In this document: one piece after another, positions 41,945-50,916 of the stretch
How positions within the stretch are numbered: position 1 is the stretch's first letter
Layout: each line of letters starts with the position of its first letter
The notes under the pieces: model-generated
Seen by the model: the letters and a program-made list of their open reading frames with translations, nothing else
The model's database searches: none
What the model was told of the DNA's origin: nothing
Program-made: the position numbers and the translations under genes
Source of the DNA: Stutzerimonas stutzeri
GTDB taxonomy: Bacteria; Pseudomonadota; Gammaproteobacteria; Pseudomonadales; Pseudomonadaceae
DNA length: 64,000 nucleotides
Direction: 5' to 3'
Assembly (NCBI RefSeq): GCF_009789555.1
Contig: NZ_CP046903.1
Location: 201,582 to 265,581, forward strand

Positions 41945-43063
41945 ATGTCAAATGTATCCTCGGGCAACTACGCCCCGGAAAAGCAAGATGTGCTCGACGC
42001 CGCAGAAGGGCGCTGGGACGACATCTTTCAGTCACTCGCTGCAGAGCTTCTTCCGTTCCAGAAACGGCCGGGATGGCATGGTCCGTGTCCTGTCCATGGC
42101 GGGGAAGATGGTTTCCGAGTGTTCAAAAAAACCGCTGATACTCACAGTGGAGGCATGTGCCAGACATGTGGTGTCAAAGCCGATGGCATTGCGCTGCTGA
42201 TGTGGGTAAACAAATGGACCTTCAGCGAGGCGCTGGCTGAGGTGGGTGCGCGGTTGCGGATAAAAGATCCATACGGGCGGTATGCCGATGGTGACCGCGA
42301 GCCGCTACCCCCTAAGCCTGCTGTTCAAGCGAAAGTCCACAAAGGGCCAAGTGATGCGTGGATTCGAGAGTCACTGCGCAAGATTTGGAAGGGCACTGTA
42401 CCCCTCACAGATCCTGCAGCAGAGCCGGCACGGTTGTATCTGCGCTCACGAGCAATTCTTTGTTGGGATCGTGCAGGAATGGAGCGATCCGTTCGTTTCC
42501 ACCCGGCACTGACCTACAAGGATGAAAAGGGCAAGCTGCAACAGCACCCAGCAATCGTCACGTTGGTGATATCACCGGCAGGTGACGGGATAACCGTCAA
42601 TCGACTGTACCTAACACCTAAAGGCGAGAAGGCACCACTGCGCGACTGCAAAATGATGTTCCCTATCCCGAGCGACCGCACACTTCCAGGTGCTGCAGTC
42701 ATCACCTCGCGAGCCAGCGAGGTGATTGATGTTGCCGAGGGGTTGGAAACTTCACTGGCCATTGAAACAGCACTGGGACTCCCGGTGTGGCCAATGGTCA
42801 ACACATACCTGATGGAGCAGTTCGTTCCTCCGGCCGGTACCAAGGCTGTCCGCATTTGGGCAGACAAGGATCGGAGTGGGGGTGGTAGGAAAGCCGCCGA
42901 AGCACTCAAGGTTCGGCTGTGGGAGATGGGCATCCGTGCTCAGATCAAGATGCCACCCATGGAGATTCCAGACGGTAAAAAATCGGTCGATTGGAACGAT
43001 GTGCTCATTGCACTCGGACCGCTCGGCTTCATGACTCACGAGGCCCACCGCGCTACGCGGTAG
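41945..43063 (+). CDS. DNA primase-like protein (zinc site + Toprim)
   Basis: 372 residues. An N-terminal zinc-binding motif (Cys48-Pro-Val-His51 ... Cys72-Gln-Thr-Cys75, in PCPVHGGEDGF and GGMCQTCG) is of the kind in P4-alpha and TraC-type primases. A Toprim domain follows: EVIDVAEGLETSLAIETALG (~258-277) and VRIWADKDRSGGG (~299-311), with the acidic Glu and Asp-x-Asp residues present. No helicase domain. It probably primes complementary strand synthesis in the recipient. The start follows GGAGGTCGTC. A possible terminator overlaps its end. Confidence 0.88.
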   Translation: MSNVSSGNYAPEKQDVLDAAEGRWDDIFQSLAAELLPFQKRPGWHGPCPVHGGEDGFRVFKKTADTHSGGMCQTCGVKADGIALLMWVNKWTFSEALAEVGARLRIKDPYGRYADGDREPLPPKPAVQAKVHKGPSDAWIRESLRKIWKGTVPLTDPAAEPARLYLRSRAILCWDRAGMERSVRFHPALTYKDEKGKLQQHPAIVTLVISPAGDGITVNRLYLTPKGEKAPLRDCKMMFPIPSDRTLPGAAVITSRASEVIDVAEGLETSLAIETALGLPVWPMVNTYLMEQFVPPAGTKAVRIWADKDRSGGGRKAAEALKVRLWEMGIRAQIKMPPMEIPDGKKSVDWNDVLIALGPLGFMTHEAHRATR

Positions 43064-43075
43064 GCCTCGTGCCTT
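43042..43075 (+). terminator. Probable terminator at the end of the primase gene
   Basis: GAGGCC-c-ACCGCG-cta-CGCGGT-a-GGCCTC, then a few bases and CTTTTTC. The stem overlaps the last codons. Confidence 0.5.
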
Positions 43076-43085
43076 TTTCAAACTG

Positions 43086-43137
43086 ACCAGAATGTGGTTG
43101 GTTTAGACCACCTCTCCGCTATTGCCATCAGGATAAT
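43086..43137 (+). promoter_or_regulatory. Activator-type promoter, site i (traF operon)
   Basis: AAAC-tg-ACCAG-AAT-GTGGT-tg-GTTT dyad with tail TGGTTTAGA (motif 43086-43107). The -10-like GATAAT at 43132 is the best match to TATAAT among the ten sites. Confidence 0.75.
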
Positions 43138-43168
43138 GAGCCGCACTGTTCAGTTGCCGGCATTCACG

Positions 43169-44188
43169 ATGGCCTATACAAAACTCCCAGTTCTGCTCAT
43201 TGCAACGATGCTTTCGAGTGCCAATGCGGCCACCTCCACGAAGGATGTGCAGAAAGCCGAGTCCACTCCTGCAATCGCCGGCTCGTCGTTTTACGCCGAT
43301 AAGGAACGAGGGTGGTTCTGGTATGAAGAGCCAGAGCCGGAGCCAGAGCCGGAGCAACCGAAAGAGGAGCCGCCTGCTCCAACACCGCCTCCGCAGCCGA
43401 CCGAGAAAGCTGAGGAGTTACCCCCTGTTGGTAGCGTCGCCTGGCTCCAGATCATGATCCCCAAGCTCAAAGAAGCCGCCATCGACGATCCATCAGAGGT
43501 GAACGTCAAGGCCTTCTACTACGCGCAGCGCCTGATGATGGACAAGGCCGAGCGGTTCTCCAGGGCGTCGATGCAGACGATCAAAAACGAGCCATTGCTG
43601 GATGAGGATCTTCGGTATCCGACATCGAACGCCGCATCGAGCGCTCTGGCCTCGGCTGCCGAAGTACAGAAGAAAGAGCTGCTGAAAATCATCGCCAACG
43701 ATGCAGCGCTGATGATTTTCTTCAAGGGCCGCGACTGTGCATTGTGCGGACAGGCTATATCAGCACTGCAGGGATTGGAGCACGCATATGGCTTCACCAT
43801 CATCCCTGTGTCAATGGACGGGGAGCCCCTGCCAGGAGGGGAGTATCAGAATCTGCAGTATGACGCAGGCCTGGCGAAACACCTGGGGATCATTACCACA
43901 CCGGCTATCGCAATGGCGGTTCCGCCAAACGATGTTCGCATCATCAGCTACAGCACGATTTCGCTGGAGGCTGCCAGTAATCGCATCCTGCAAGCGGCAA
44001 GCGATGTTGGGTTGATCTCCAAGGAAGAGATGAACGCCACCTCTCGGCTGGCGCAGATCGGCTTGATCGCACCAGAGCAGATCGTCGATGCGCCCGCTGA
44101 TCCGACCAAATCACCCGAAGACTTTGTGAACGCAATGCGCGATGCCGCAGTTCGTGCTTTCGATTTCCAGAATGGAGAAGACCAGTGA
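43169..44188 (+). CDS. traF: TraF, thioredoxin-like pilus assembly protein
   Basis: 339 residues from this start. MAYTKLPVLLIATMLSSANA is a good signal peptide. The upstream in-frame ATG at 43136 lies inside the -10 hexamer of site i, and 43169 gives the same motif-to-start distance (61 nt) as the other regulon genes; no strong ribosome binding site is seen for either. Then FYADKERGWFWYE, a TraF signature, a Pro/Glu linker, and a thioredoxin fold with RDCALCGQ (CxxC at ~190-193; F TraF lacks it, SXT-type relatives have it) and GIITTPAIAM. Periplasmic; overlaps traH by 4 nt. Confidence 0.9.
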   Translation: MAYTKLPVLLIATMLSSANAATSTKDVQKAESTPAIAGSSFYADKERGWFWYEEPEPEPEPEQPKEEPPAPTPPPQPTEKAEELPPVGSVAWLQIMIPKLKEAAIDDPSEVNVKAFYYAQRLMMDKAERFSRASMQTIKNEPLLDEDLRYPTSNAASSALASAAEVQKKELLKIIANDAALMIFFKGRDCALCGQAISALQGLEHAYGFTIIPVSMDGEPLPGGEYQNLQYDAGLAKHLGIITTPAIAMAVPPNDVRIISYSTISLEAASNRILQAASDVGLISKEEMNATSRLAQIGLIAPEQIVDAPADPTKSPEDFVNAMRDAAVRAFDFQNGEDQ

Positions 44189-45594
44189 GGATTAACGCTC
44201 TCGCATTTGCCGTTGCTGTAGGAATCGCCATTCCCCTAACGGCCTCTGCCACCATCGAGCAACAGGTCAACAGCATGTTTGGCCAACTCATTAACGTGAC
44301 AGGTCCTGGCTCATACAAGACCGCTTCGCGGGGTGTCGTATCGGGTGGCGGTATTGTGCTGCGAAATCGCATTACCACTTCCAACCTGATAAGCATCACG
44401 CCACCCTCTGCAAAAGGCGGCTGCGGCGGTATCAACCTTTACACAGGCTCTTTTTCATTCATCAATGGCGAGGAGTTTGTCGGGCTGATGAGAAACATCG
44501 CTTCCAACGCGGCCGGCGTCGTGAGCGGCTATGCATTTGAAGCCGCGCTGGATTACATGGATGCGTCAACTGCAAGCATCATTCGAGGGCTGCGCAACAA
44601 CATCCAGCGCCTAAATGAGATGTTCTCGAATTCATGCCAATTGGCTACTGGGGTCATAGATGCCGGCAGGAAAGCATATGCCGAACATAACGATCTGAAA
44701 TCGGCTGCCACTGGCATGCTTGAGAACGTAACGTCTGACTTCTTTTCATCCAAAACTGCAACTGCTACATCACCGTCAGAGCGGCTTGCAAGCGCAGGCA
44801 AGATGAAGCCGTGTTACAACACAGGCAACGTCATGTGGTGCGGCTTGCGCAAAATGGGGATCGCTTCACACCTCACTAGCGGAAACGACGAGTTTGCCGA
44901 GTTGATCATGTCGATTGTCGGTACACATATCCTTACCCTAAAAGATAATGATAAGGGTGGAAAGGAGATAACTGCGTCCCCAATCCAGCCGACTATCACA
45001 GACCGATCAATCTCCCTTTTTGTGGATGGGAGTAAGGGGTCGGACGAAAAGGTACTCAGCTGTGATTCCGATGACAAAGAGCAATGTTTGAACCCATCTG
45101 TTCGAACACTCGGCTCATTCAAAGGTTTGAAGCAACGCATCATCGATGACGTTAGAACCTCAGGTGTTTTCGACAGGCTGGCGAACGGAACAGCGTCTGA
45201 GGCTGATGGCGCAAAAGTTCAGTATTTCATGTCCAGCGCTGTTGGACACAATCTTATGCGTGTTATTCAGAAAGCTGGAGCAGCTGAGGGCTATATCTAC
45301 TTTGAAGAATTTGCACATGTCATCGCCATCAACGCTGCATATGCAGCAATTATGGAGCTGATTGACGCTGCCCACGCGGGACTAACAGGCGTTGACTTCG
45401 CTGAAGCGGAAAAAATAAAAGAGGATTTGCGTGCCGCGCGGCAACGAGTCACAAGCGAGTGGACAAAAGAACTCATGAACGGAACCAATTTCCGTGATGC
45501 AGATAAGCGAGCTTCTGAGATTCTGCAATTGGCTGAGAACAATGATAATGGCAAAACAGTTCAAGGTCGTCAGAACCAGGGGGCAGGGAGCTAA
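44185..45594 (+). CDS. traH: TraH, pilus assembly protein
   Basis: 469 residues, typical for TraH (~450-480). Signal peptide ends near LTASAT. Conserved start of the mature protein (VNSMFGQLINVTGPGSYKT), then GGIVLRNRITTSNLISITPP and GCGGINLYTGSFSFINGEEF, all family blocks. C-terminal coiled coil. GTG start in a 4-nt overlap with traF. Needed for pilus extension, with TraF and TraW. Confidence 0.94.
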   Translation: MRINALAFAVAVGIAIPLTASATIEQQVNSMFGQLINVTGPGSYKTASRGVVSGGGIVLRNRITTSNLISITPPSAKGGCGGINLYTGSFSFINGEEFVGLMRNIASNAAGVVSGYAFEAALDYMDASTASIIRGLRNNIQRLNEMFSNSCQLATGVIDAGRKAYAEHNDLKSAATGMLENVTSDFFSSKTATATSPSERLASAGKMKPCYNTGNVMWCGLRKMGIASHLTSGNDEFAELIMSIVGTHILTLKDNDKGGKEITASPIQPTITDRSISLFVDGSKGSDEKVLSCDSDDKEQCLNPSVRTLGSFKGLKQRIIDDVRTSGVFDRLANGTASEADGAKVQYFMSSAVGHNLMRVIQKAGAAEGYIYFEEFAHVIAINAAYAAIMELIDAAHAGLTGVDFAEAEKIKEDLRAARQRVTSEWTKELMNGTNFRDADKRASEILQLAENNDNGKTVQGRQNQGAGS

Positions 45595-45597
45595 TTT

Positions 45598-48423
45598 ATG
45601 TCCATGAACATTTATACGACTGGCAGCGGCGAGTTCCTTGAGATAATCCTGAACGCAAGTGCCATGATTACAGGCTCTGGATTCAGTGAGGATCTGGCGC
45701 GCATCGGCTTTCTAATTGGTTTGGTGCTGCTCAGTTTCCAAGCAATATGGAACGGCCAAGGCATTTCATTTCATAAGGCGGGTATGCTATTCGTTGTATA
45801 CCTGATGCTTTACGGCCAAACAACTACTGCCGTCATTGAAGATACAACGACGAACCAAGTCCGCATTGTAGATAACCTCCCTATCGGACCTACGTTTATT
45901 GGCTCCGTCATATCAACTGTGGCCTACAATATTACGAAAACCTCAGAGCAGGCTTTTTCGACTCCATCTATGACGAACTACGGTTTGTTTAGCAGTTTGA
46001 ATACACTGGCCAAAGTGCGCGACGTGCTTAGAAATCCGCTAGCGCTTGACTCATTTGTAAACTACCGGAGAAACGGTGGATGGGATCTTCCGAAAAGCGT
46101 AAATGAGTATCTGACGTTCTGTACGCTTAACCCGATCAACCTTAGAAACTATACGACTATCGACGAACTTTATCGTGGCGCCGGACTGGAATCCGTTCTT
46201 GCTGCGCCGCTTATATCGCAGTCTGCGTACATATATGACGGGCAGCCTAATGGGCGTCTGGACTCATGCACAAATATCCAGCCTCGCCTCAATGCAGCCA
46301 TCCGAGAGGCGATGATGGATGTGATGGGTGAAATTCTGGATAAAGGGTTTGCAGCTGAGAAAGCTGCAGGCAAGGTTACTACGCAATTTGAACTGCAGGC
46401 GCAAATTGACCAGTCTATCCAGAGCTTTGCCATGAGCGCCAAGAGTGCTCAGGGCTACACCGAGATGTCGCTTATCCAACCAATCTTCGGTGACGCGCGT
46501 GTCAATGCGTTGAACCACTGGCAGGAACAGAATGCCGCTCTGGCACTACGAGAATCGCTTAACCATCAAGAGATCCAGTGGGCCGGGAAGGGCGACACCT
46601 TCAAGCACTATATGCGTCCCATGATCGCCTTCTTTGAAGGTCTGCTGTATGCGATGACTCCGTTCATGGCATTCGCCCTGGTACTCGGCGACAAGGGCAT
46701 GTCGATTCTTGGGAAGTACATGGTGCTTCCCTTGGCAGTCGCGCTTTGGATGCCCCTGCTGAGCATCGTAAACGCCTTTACCCTCTGGTATGCCGGCGCG
46801 GAGATGCAAGCAATCTTTGACGGGTACGATGCAACCTCGCAAAGCTTTGCAATGCTTCAGTTGCTCGATATAGATCATGCCATTTCCAAAGCTCTAGGCG
46901 TCGGAGGCATGCTCGCAGCATCGGTACCGCCGCTCGCGCTCTTCATCGTCTCCGGTTCAGCCATGGTTGCAAATAGCATCATGGGACAGATGACTCAGGG
47001 CGATAAGTTCCGCACGGAAGATGTAATGCCTCGTACTAAGGATCAGGCGCCGATTATGGACACATCGGCCAGCTACACGTCTGATCAGATGACTACAGGT
47101 GCAAGCGTCACGGGCGCGCGAGCAACAGCACCTAAGTTGTCTGTGGCTGCAGGAGCTGATGCAACTGTTCAAAGCAGCCACGCAAACGCGCAACAAAAAA
47201 TATCCAACCTTCAAGAGACTCTTCAAAGTGGAGCATCGCAGCTCTCTTCAAAATCTGCGGGAAGACAACAGCTTTCGCAAATTGGCGACCAGCTGCAAAC
47301 GAATCTAAAGCTCGGTGAAAGCACAAATTACAATGAGGCTGTAAGGAAACTTTCCTCAGCGGGATGGAGCCAAGACGAAATTAAAGCTGGCTCAGCATCT
47401 GGCCATCTGGGCGGTTCCCTTCCAATGGGTCTGGCTGGCGGAAGGCTGGAACAGTCTGCAAAGTTTCAGCAAATGAGTTCCGAGCAGCAGCAATTAACGA
47501 AAGAGGGCGTTCTTCAGCTTCAGCAGGTTGTAGACTCCAATAGGAGCGACACAGCTACGTTTGCTGCAGCTGAAGCATTTACCCAAAATAACCAAGCCAT
47601 GGAGCAGGTATCTAATAGCGATACAATCGGAAGAACGCTCACGGAAGCGAAATCGGCACAAGCTACATATACAGATACCAAGGCTTCTAGCCAGGGCTGG
47701 AGAAGCCAGCAAGACCTTGACATAGGACAGGCTGCGGGTAAGGCAATTGCAAATAGCGGCCTCACAAAACACGCGGCTGCACTGGGCATACGAGAACTTG
47801 CAGGACAGAATGAACAGGACTACGCAAGTATTCGCAACCTGATGAATTCTGCTAGTGTTCAGCAAGCCACTACGGATAATGATGAAAGAATCATTGCCGC
47901 CTCTATGCTTCATATGCAGCAAACTGGAAGAATGGGTGAGTTGGTAGACTCTCAGTTCTCTCCATTCGACTTCAAGGTTGATTCTGGAAACTCAAACGAA
48001 CTTGCAGGCCTGAAAGGAGCAGCGCCCGACACCTCTGGTATGGATGATCGCTTCGAGAATGCTCGTAGGGGCGCAGCTGGCGCATTCTTAGAAATGAATG
48101 ACATGAATACAAGTGGCTATCATTCTATGAAAGCCGATGGTAGAGATGTCATTGACGTTAAGGATGACGCAAATGCAGCAGTTGTTCAGGAGCACTATCA
48201 AACAGGTCTGAATAATCAGCCAACGGATCAGCCTCCCGTTGTGGATACGTTCATGAGCAATCCTGAGCCGCTTACACATCAACTCAGCGAGATGCCTCAG
48301 AATTTCTCAAATGCGGGGCAGGGCATAAAAAATGCGGCTCAGACAACTTACAGAGAGCTACAAGAAGCTGGCGAGAAATATCGGGAATCAAGTAAGCCAC
48401 GAAGCCCAACGAGCATAGACTAA
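45598..48423 (+). CDS. traG: TraG, mating-pair stabilisation / pilus assembly
   Basis: 941 residues, as F TraG. The N-terminal half is membrane-bound with helices at about 33-55, 58-76, 340-365, 375-400 and 440-465 (AASVPPLALFIVSGSAMVA). The C-terminal half (~500-941) is a Gln/Ser/Ala-rich periplasmic coiled coil. In F this tail meets TraN and acts in entry exclusion with TraS. The ATG at 45598 follows GGGAGCTAATTT, 3 nt after traH. Base composition is less GC-rich than in traC or traU. Last gene of the traF operon. Confidence 0.94.
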   Translation: MSMNIYTTGSGEFLEIILNASAMITGSGFSEDLARIGFLIGLVLLSFQAIWNGQGISFHKAGMLFVVYLMLYGQTTTAVIEDTTTNQVRIVDNLPIGPTFIGSVISTVAYNITKTSEQAFSTPSMTNYGLFSSLNTLAKVRDVLRNPLALDSFVNYRRNGGWDLPKSVNEYLTFCTLNPINLRNYTTIDELYRGAGLESVLAAPLISQSAYIYDGQPNGRLDSCTNIQPRLNAAIREAMMDVMGEILDKGFAAEKAAGKVTTQFELQAQIDQSIQSFAMSAKSAQGYTEMSLIQPIFGDARVNALNHWQEQNAALALRESLNHQEIQWAGKGDTFKHYMRPMIAFFEGLLYAMTPFMAFALVLGDKGMSILGKYMVLPLAVALWMPLLSIVNAFTLWYAGAEMQAIFDGYDATSQSFAMLQLLDIDHAISKALGVGGMLAASVPPLALFIVSGSAMVANSIMGQMTQGDKFRTEDVMPRTKDQAPIMDTSASYTSDQMTTGASVTGARATAPKLSVAAGADATVQSSHANAQQKISNLQETLQSGASQLSSKSAGRQQLSQIGDQLQTNLKLGESTNYNEAVRKLSSAGWSQDEIKAGSASGHLGGSLPMGLAGGRLEQSAKFQQMSSEQQQLTKEGVLQLQQVVDSNRSDTATFAAAEAFTQNNQAMEQVSNSDTIGRTLTEAKSAQATYTDTKASSQGWRSQQDLDIGQAAGKAIANSGLTKHAAALGIRELAGQNEQDYASIRNLMNSASVQQATTDNDERIIAASMLHMQQTGRMGELVDSQFSPFDFKVDSGNSNELAGLKGAAPDTSGMDDRFENARRGAAGAFLEMNDMNTSGYHSMKADGRDVIDVKDDANAAVVQEHYQTGLNNQPTDQPPVVDTFMSNPEPLTHQLSEMPQNFSNAGQGIKNAAQTTYRELQEAGEKYRESSKPRSPTSID

Positions 48424-48449
48424 AAAAAGCCCGCGATGCGGGCTTTTTG
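48424..48449. terminator. Bidirectional terminator between traG and the convergent gene
   Basis: AAAAAAAGCCCGC-gat-GCGGGCTTTTT, usable in both directions. Confidence 0.9.
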
Positions 48450-48450
48450 T

Positions 48451-48840
48451 TTACCTCTGTGCGGGTATATGTGTAAACCATTTATAGAAGCTACGTCCGG
48501 CATATATAGCACAGACAAGCGCGATAAGGTCAGGAAGCCACGAAGACCTGACACCGAAAACTGCATCAAACAGTCCGATGCCAAAGATGAGGGCAACGAG
48601 GACCATGAAGGTAAACAAGAATGCGAGAACGACCCCTAGTGCCTGATACCAGACCGCTTCACGGACGTCAGGCGAACTCCCATCCCACCTTTCGGATAGG
48701 CAGAACGGGCAGCAGCTCGATACGGGGCGACCACCTCCAAGCCACCATCCCCAGCCGCCGTAGAAGCCGCGACTAAAGATTGTCTTGGGCACCATCATCT
48801 TTCCGCAGCACTGGCACTTCACTGAATCATGGCTCGGCAT
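48451..48840 (-). CDS. Zinc-ribbon membrane protein, 129 aa
   Basis: N-terminal VKCQCCGKMM and SSCCPFC give two CxxC pairs, a likely zinc ribbon. Two membrane segments follow (LGVVLAFLFTFMVLVALIFGIG and LPDLIALVCAIYAG). The chosen ATG follows AAAGAGGTGGCT; an earlier frame start at 48912 lacks a ribosome binding site. It lies just after traG, where exclusion genes sit in F and SXT (traS, eex), so an exclusion role is possible. On the minus strand upstream (48913-49033) there are two hairpins but no clear promoter. Confidence 0.65.
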   Translation of the reverse strand: MPSHDSVKCQCCGKMMVPKTIFSRGFYGGWGWWLGGGRPVSSCCPFCLSERWDGSSPDVREAVWYQALGVVLAFLFTFMVLVALIFGIGLFDAVFGVRSSWLPDLIALVCAIYAGRSFYKWFTHIPAQR

Positions 48841-49033
48841 AGCCACCTCTTTCCACTTCAACCTTGTCATGACTACATCATCGCTCGGTATCGCAGGAAC
48901 CCAAATGCTCATCGGATATCGCGCCCATAATCGCCATAGCTCTCCCTGGTAGGGAGCCCAACGAAGACGCCAGGCATTGCCTGGTCCGATAGCTCATTGC
49001 AGCCTGACTGTGAGCAATCAAGCCCTTATCTTG

Positions 49034-50056
49034 TTAGCACCAATGGCAGGTGCTCGCCTTTCGCCTATCTTGGATTTTGATCTGACGGCAGGAGGAGCAT
49101 TCGACAACGCTAACCTCCTGAGAGCGATAACCCGACGCAAGAAGCCAGCATTCAGATGCGTCGAGAGTATCGGCCTCAGAGAAATTCAGGTACGACCAGA
49201 TCAGGCGGTACTCATTGAGCGCGAGCGAAAAGACCAGCGCATTGATACGAGTCTCGGGGTTCTTGGCCAGCAGCAGGTAGATGCTCATGAAGAGCAGAGC
49301 GTGGCGAGGCATTCTCTCGATACTGCTCGAATGACTGCCGATTCGACCGCCTCCCTTCGGGCCAACACGATTCTCACGGCGCAACTTACGATGAAGGCTG
49401 TTAACGCGCTCAGGCAAGCCAACGTGGGCGGTAACGAGTTTGGGGGTCACACCATCCTTCAGCAGCCTTTCTGCGACGACATCACCACTGGTTAGCTCCG
49501 CGTTCCAATCCCGCACGCGGCCCATACGCTTACCTCCATTAGCGCGCTGGTGCTTCAGCTCGCCGAGGATAATGCGCAGGCAATCACTCAACTGTGCCTC
49601 AGGGTTGTCCGGCATCAGCTCTAGGGAAGCGAGGTCGCACCGAAGGCCAACCTTGAAGCCTCCTTTCTGAATCATCATGAGCCGTCGCAGAAAAGGTTCA
49701 TGCCGGAAACGGTCGAAGCCTTCATTGTCGAACCCGATGCTGATCAGTGGGTTCGTCTTGTTAGTGATCGCGAAATTGATGGTTTCAGTGACCATGGTCA
49801 ACCGGATGCATGTGCGCTCAAAAAGGTCATCATCCAGCCCTCCACGCCCAACATCCAACCTGTCATAGGAGATCCTAAAGAGAGAGATCGGAAGCCGGTC
49901 CAAAGCCTCCAGTTTTCTCCGGTTGAGCAGGTGCAGCCACATCACATCCCTTGAACTGATCCGCTGTTCCTGGAGCACATCCGGGAAGCCCTGTGGACCT
50001 GCCAGGATCATGCGGCGCATTGTCATCTGAATCAGCGCACTGTTGAGTGAGTACAT
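49034..50056 (-). CDS. FlhD-FlhC-type single-chain transcription activator (putative transfer master regulator)
   Basis: 340 residues. Residues ~8-66 follow FlhD: MTMRRMILAG aligns with the first FlhD helix, and VMWLHLLNRRKLEALDRLP then SLFRISYD matches the ALTLPQMVKLAETN ... VCHFRFD part. Residues ~190-340 follow FlhC: ERVNSLHRKLRRENRVGPKG (FlhC LIKLYKELRGSPPPKG), ALLFMSIYLLL, then ECWLLASGYRSQEVSVVECSSC ([21 protein letters not shown]). The zinc cluster is Cys320-x2-Cys323-x13-Cys337-x2-Cys340, ending the chain. About 120 residues between the halves are unassigned. SetCD and AcaCD, which switch on SXT and IncC transfer, are FlhDC-like but two proteins. The start overlaps the end of the transglycosylase gene region (GGGGAGC, then 6 nt). 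Confidence 0.72.
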   Translation of the reverse strand: MYSLNSALIQMTMRRMILAGPQGFPDVLQEQRISSRDVMWLHLLNRRKLEALDRLPISLFRISYDRLDVGRGGLDDDLFERTCIRLTMVTETINFAITNKTNPLISIGFDNEGFDRFRHEPFLRRLMMIQKGGFKVGLRCDLASLELMPDNPEAQLSDCLRIILGELKHQRANGGKRMGRVRDWNAELTSGDVVAERLLKDGVTPKLVTAHVGLPERVNSLHRKLRRENRVGPKGGGRIGSHSSSIERMPRHALLFMSIYLLLAKNPETRINALVFSLALNEYRLIWSYLNFSEADTLDASECWLLASGYRSQEVSVVECSSCRQIKIQDRRKASTCHWC

Positions 50057-50059
50057 TCC

Positions 50060-50629
50060 TTAGCTCCCCGATTTCTCTAAAGCTTGAAGTGAGCGCCAGA
50101 TCATCAGGACATTCCTGGCGTATGCACGAGCGTCTGCTTCACGTTCTGGATTCATTGTGTGGTACCCACCGATGCCTAGCTCGATGTCGTTTCGCTTAAC
50201 AGAAAGAGACTCGCAAAGGATCTGGGCAGCCACCGCGATATTCGTTTCTGGATCAAGCAGCATCTCAGGCGACTTTACGCGCGCACCGTTCCACCGAAGA
50301 TTAATCTGCATCATGCCGACATCTGTAAGCGGATCTTCCTGAATGTAGAGCTGTAGAAGCCGTGCGGCTTCGGCCTGACTATCTGGATATTTTGAACCGC
50401 TGATTGCATTGCGTAATGCGAACGGATGGGGAGTAATTAACCCCCTCCCTGCCGGATGCCGTGACTCCTGAATCGCGAGCGAGTACAAGAGTAGTGGTGG
50501 TGCTTTGCAAGAACTCGCATTGGAAACCCGTTCCCAGACAGTTCCCTTCAAAGTGAACGCCCATACTGTAGGGCTTGCGAGTGCCACAATCAGAAGAAGT
50601 GGCATTAGCAAAATTCTATGCGGAGCCAT
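50060..50629 (-). CDS. VirB1-like lytic transglycosylase
   Basis: 189 residues from the ATG at 50629, which lies in the end of the upstream gene. Signal peptide ends near TVWAFT. SLT fold: LLYSLAIQESRHP with catalytic Glu55, DVGMMQINLRWNGARV, and LDPETNIAVAAQILCE, then YH. It opens peptidoglycan for the transfer machine. Its stop codon lies 3 nt before the activator ATG, so the two are co-translated. A transglycosylase gene next to setDC/acaDC-type regulators is known in SXT and IncC. Confidence 0.87.
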   Translation of the reverse strand: MAPHRILLMPLLLIVALASPTVWAFTLKGTVWERVSNASSCKAPPLLLYSLAIQESRHPAGRGLITPHPFALRNAISGSKYPDSQAEAARLLQLYIQEDPLTDVGMMQINLRWNGARVKSPEMLLDPETNIAVAAQILCESLSVKRNDIELGIGGYHTMNPEREADARAYARNVLMIWRSLQALEKSGS

Positions 50630-50885
50630 TTGCTGTTCTCGTGATCCAATCTGGTGCTCGTTTAGCTGGCGCAACGGGGGCTACGCCATCAGTTACTTCC
50701 GCACACGTTTCAGCTGCAATGGACGGCTCGGAAATGTGACCTTTAAACGGAGCGGATGCTTCACTTCGAGCTAATTGCATTGCGGCCAAAGCGAGAAGCC
50801 GTTTCCCTCGCAACTCTGGTTTTAACGACTCCAAATGCGCGAGCAGTTCCGAATATTGCTCGCCAACCCTCACCTGAAAACGCAT
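50616..50885 (-). CDS. Small ParR-like protein, 89 aa
   Basis: Begins MRFQVRVGEQYSELLAHLE, followed by RGKRLLALAAMQLA, a short strand and helices as in ribbon-helix-helix adaptor proteins, then a disordered Pro/Ala tail. It lies just after parM on the same strand, the usual place of ParR/StbB. ATG at 50885 has AGG at 7 nt; an in-frame ATG at 50897 is possible. It overlaps the transglycosylase start. Confidence 0.5.
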   Translation of the reverse strand: MRFQVRVGEQYSELLAHLESLKPELRGKRLLALAAMQLARSEASAPFKGHISEPSIAAETCAEVTDGVAPVAPAKRAPDWITRTANGSA

Positions 50886-50916
50886 AGCAGACCTCATTTA
50901 TCTTCTGAAAGGCGTC

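Noticed and set aside
43136..43169. ATG at 43136 as the traF start
   Set aside because: It overlaps the -10 hexamer of site i.
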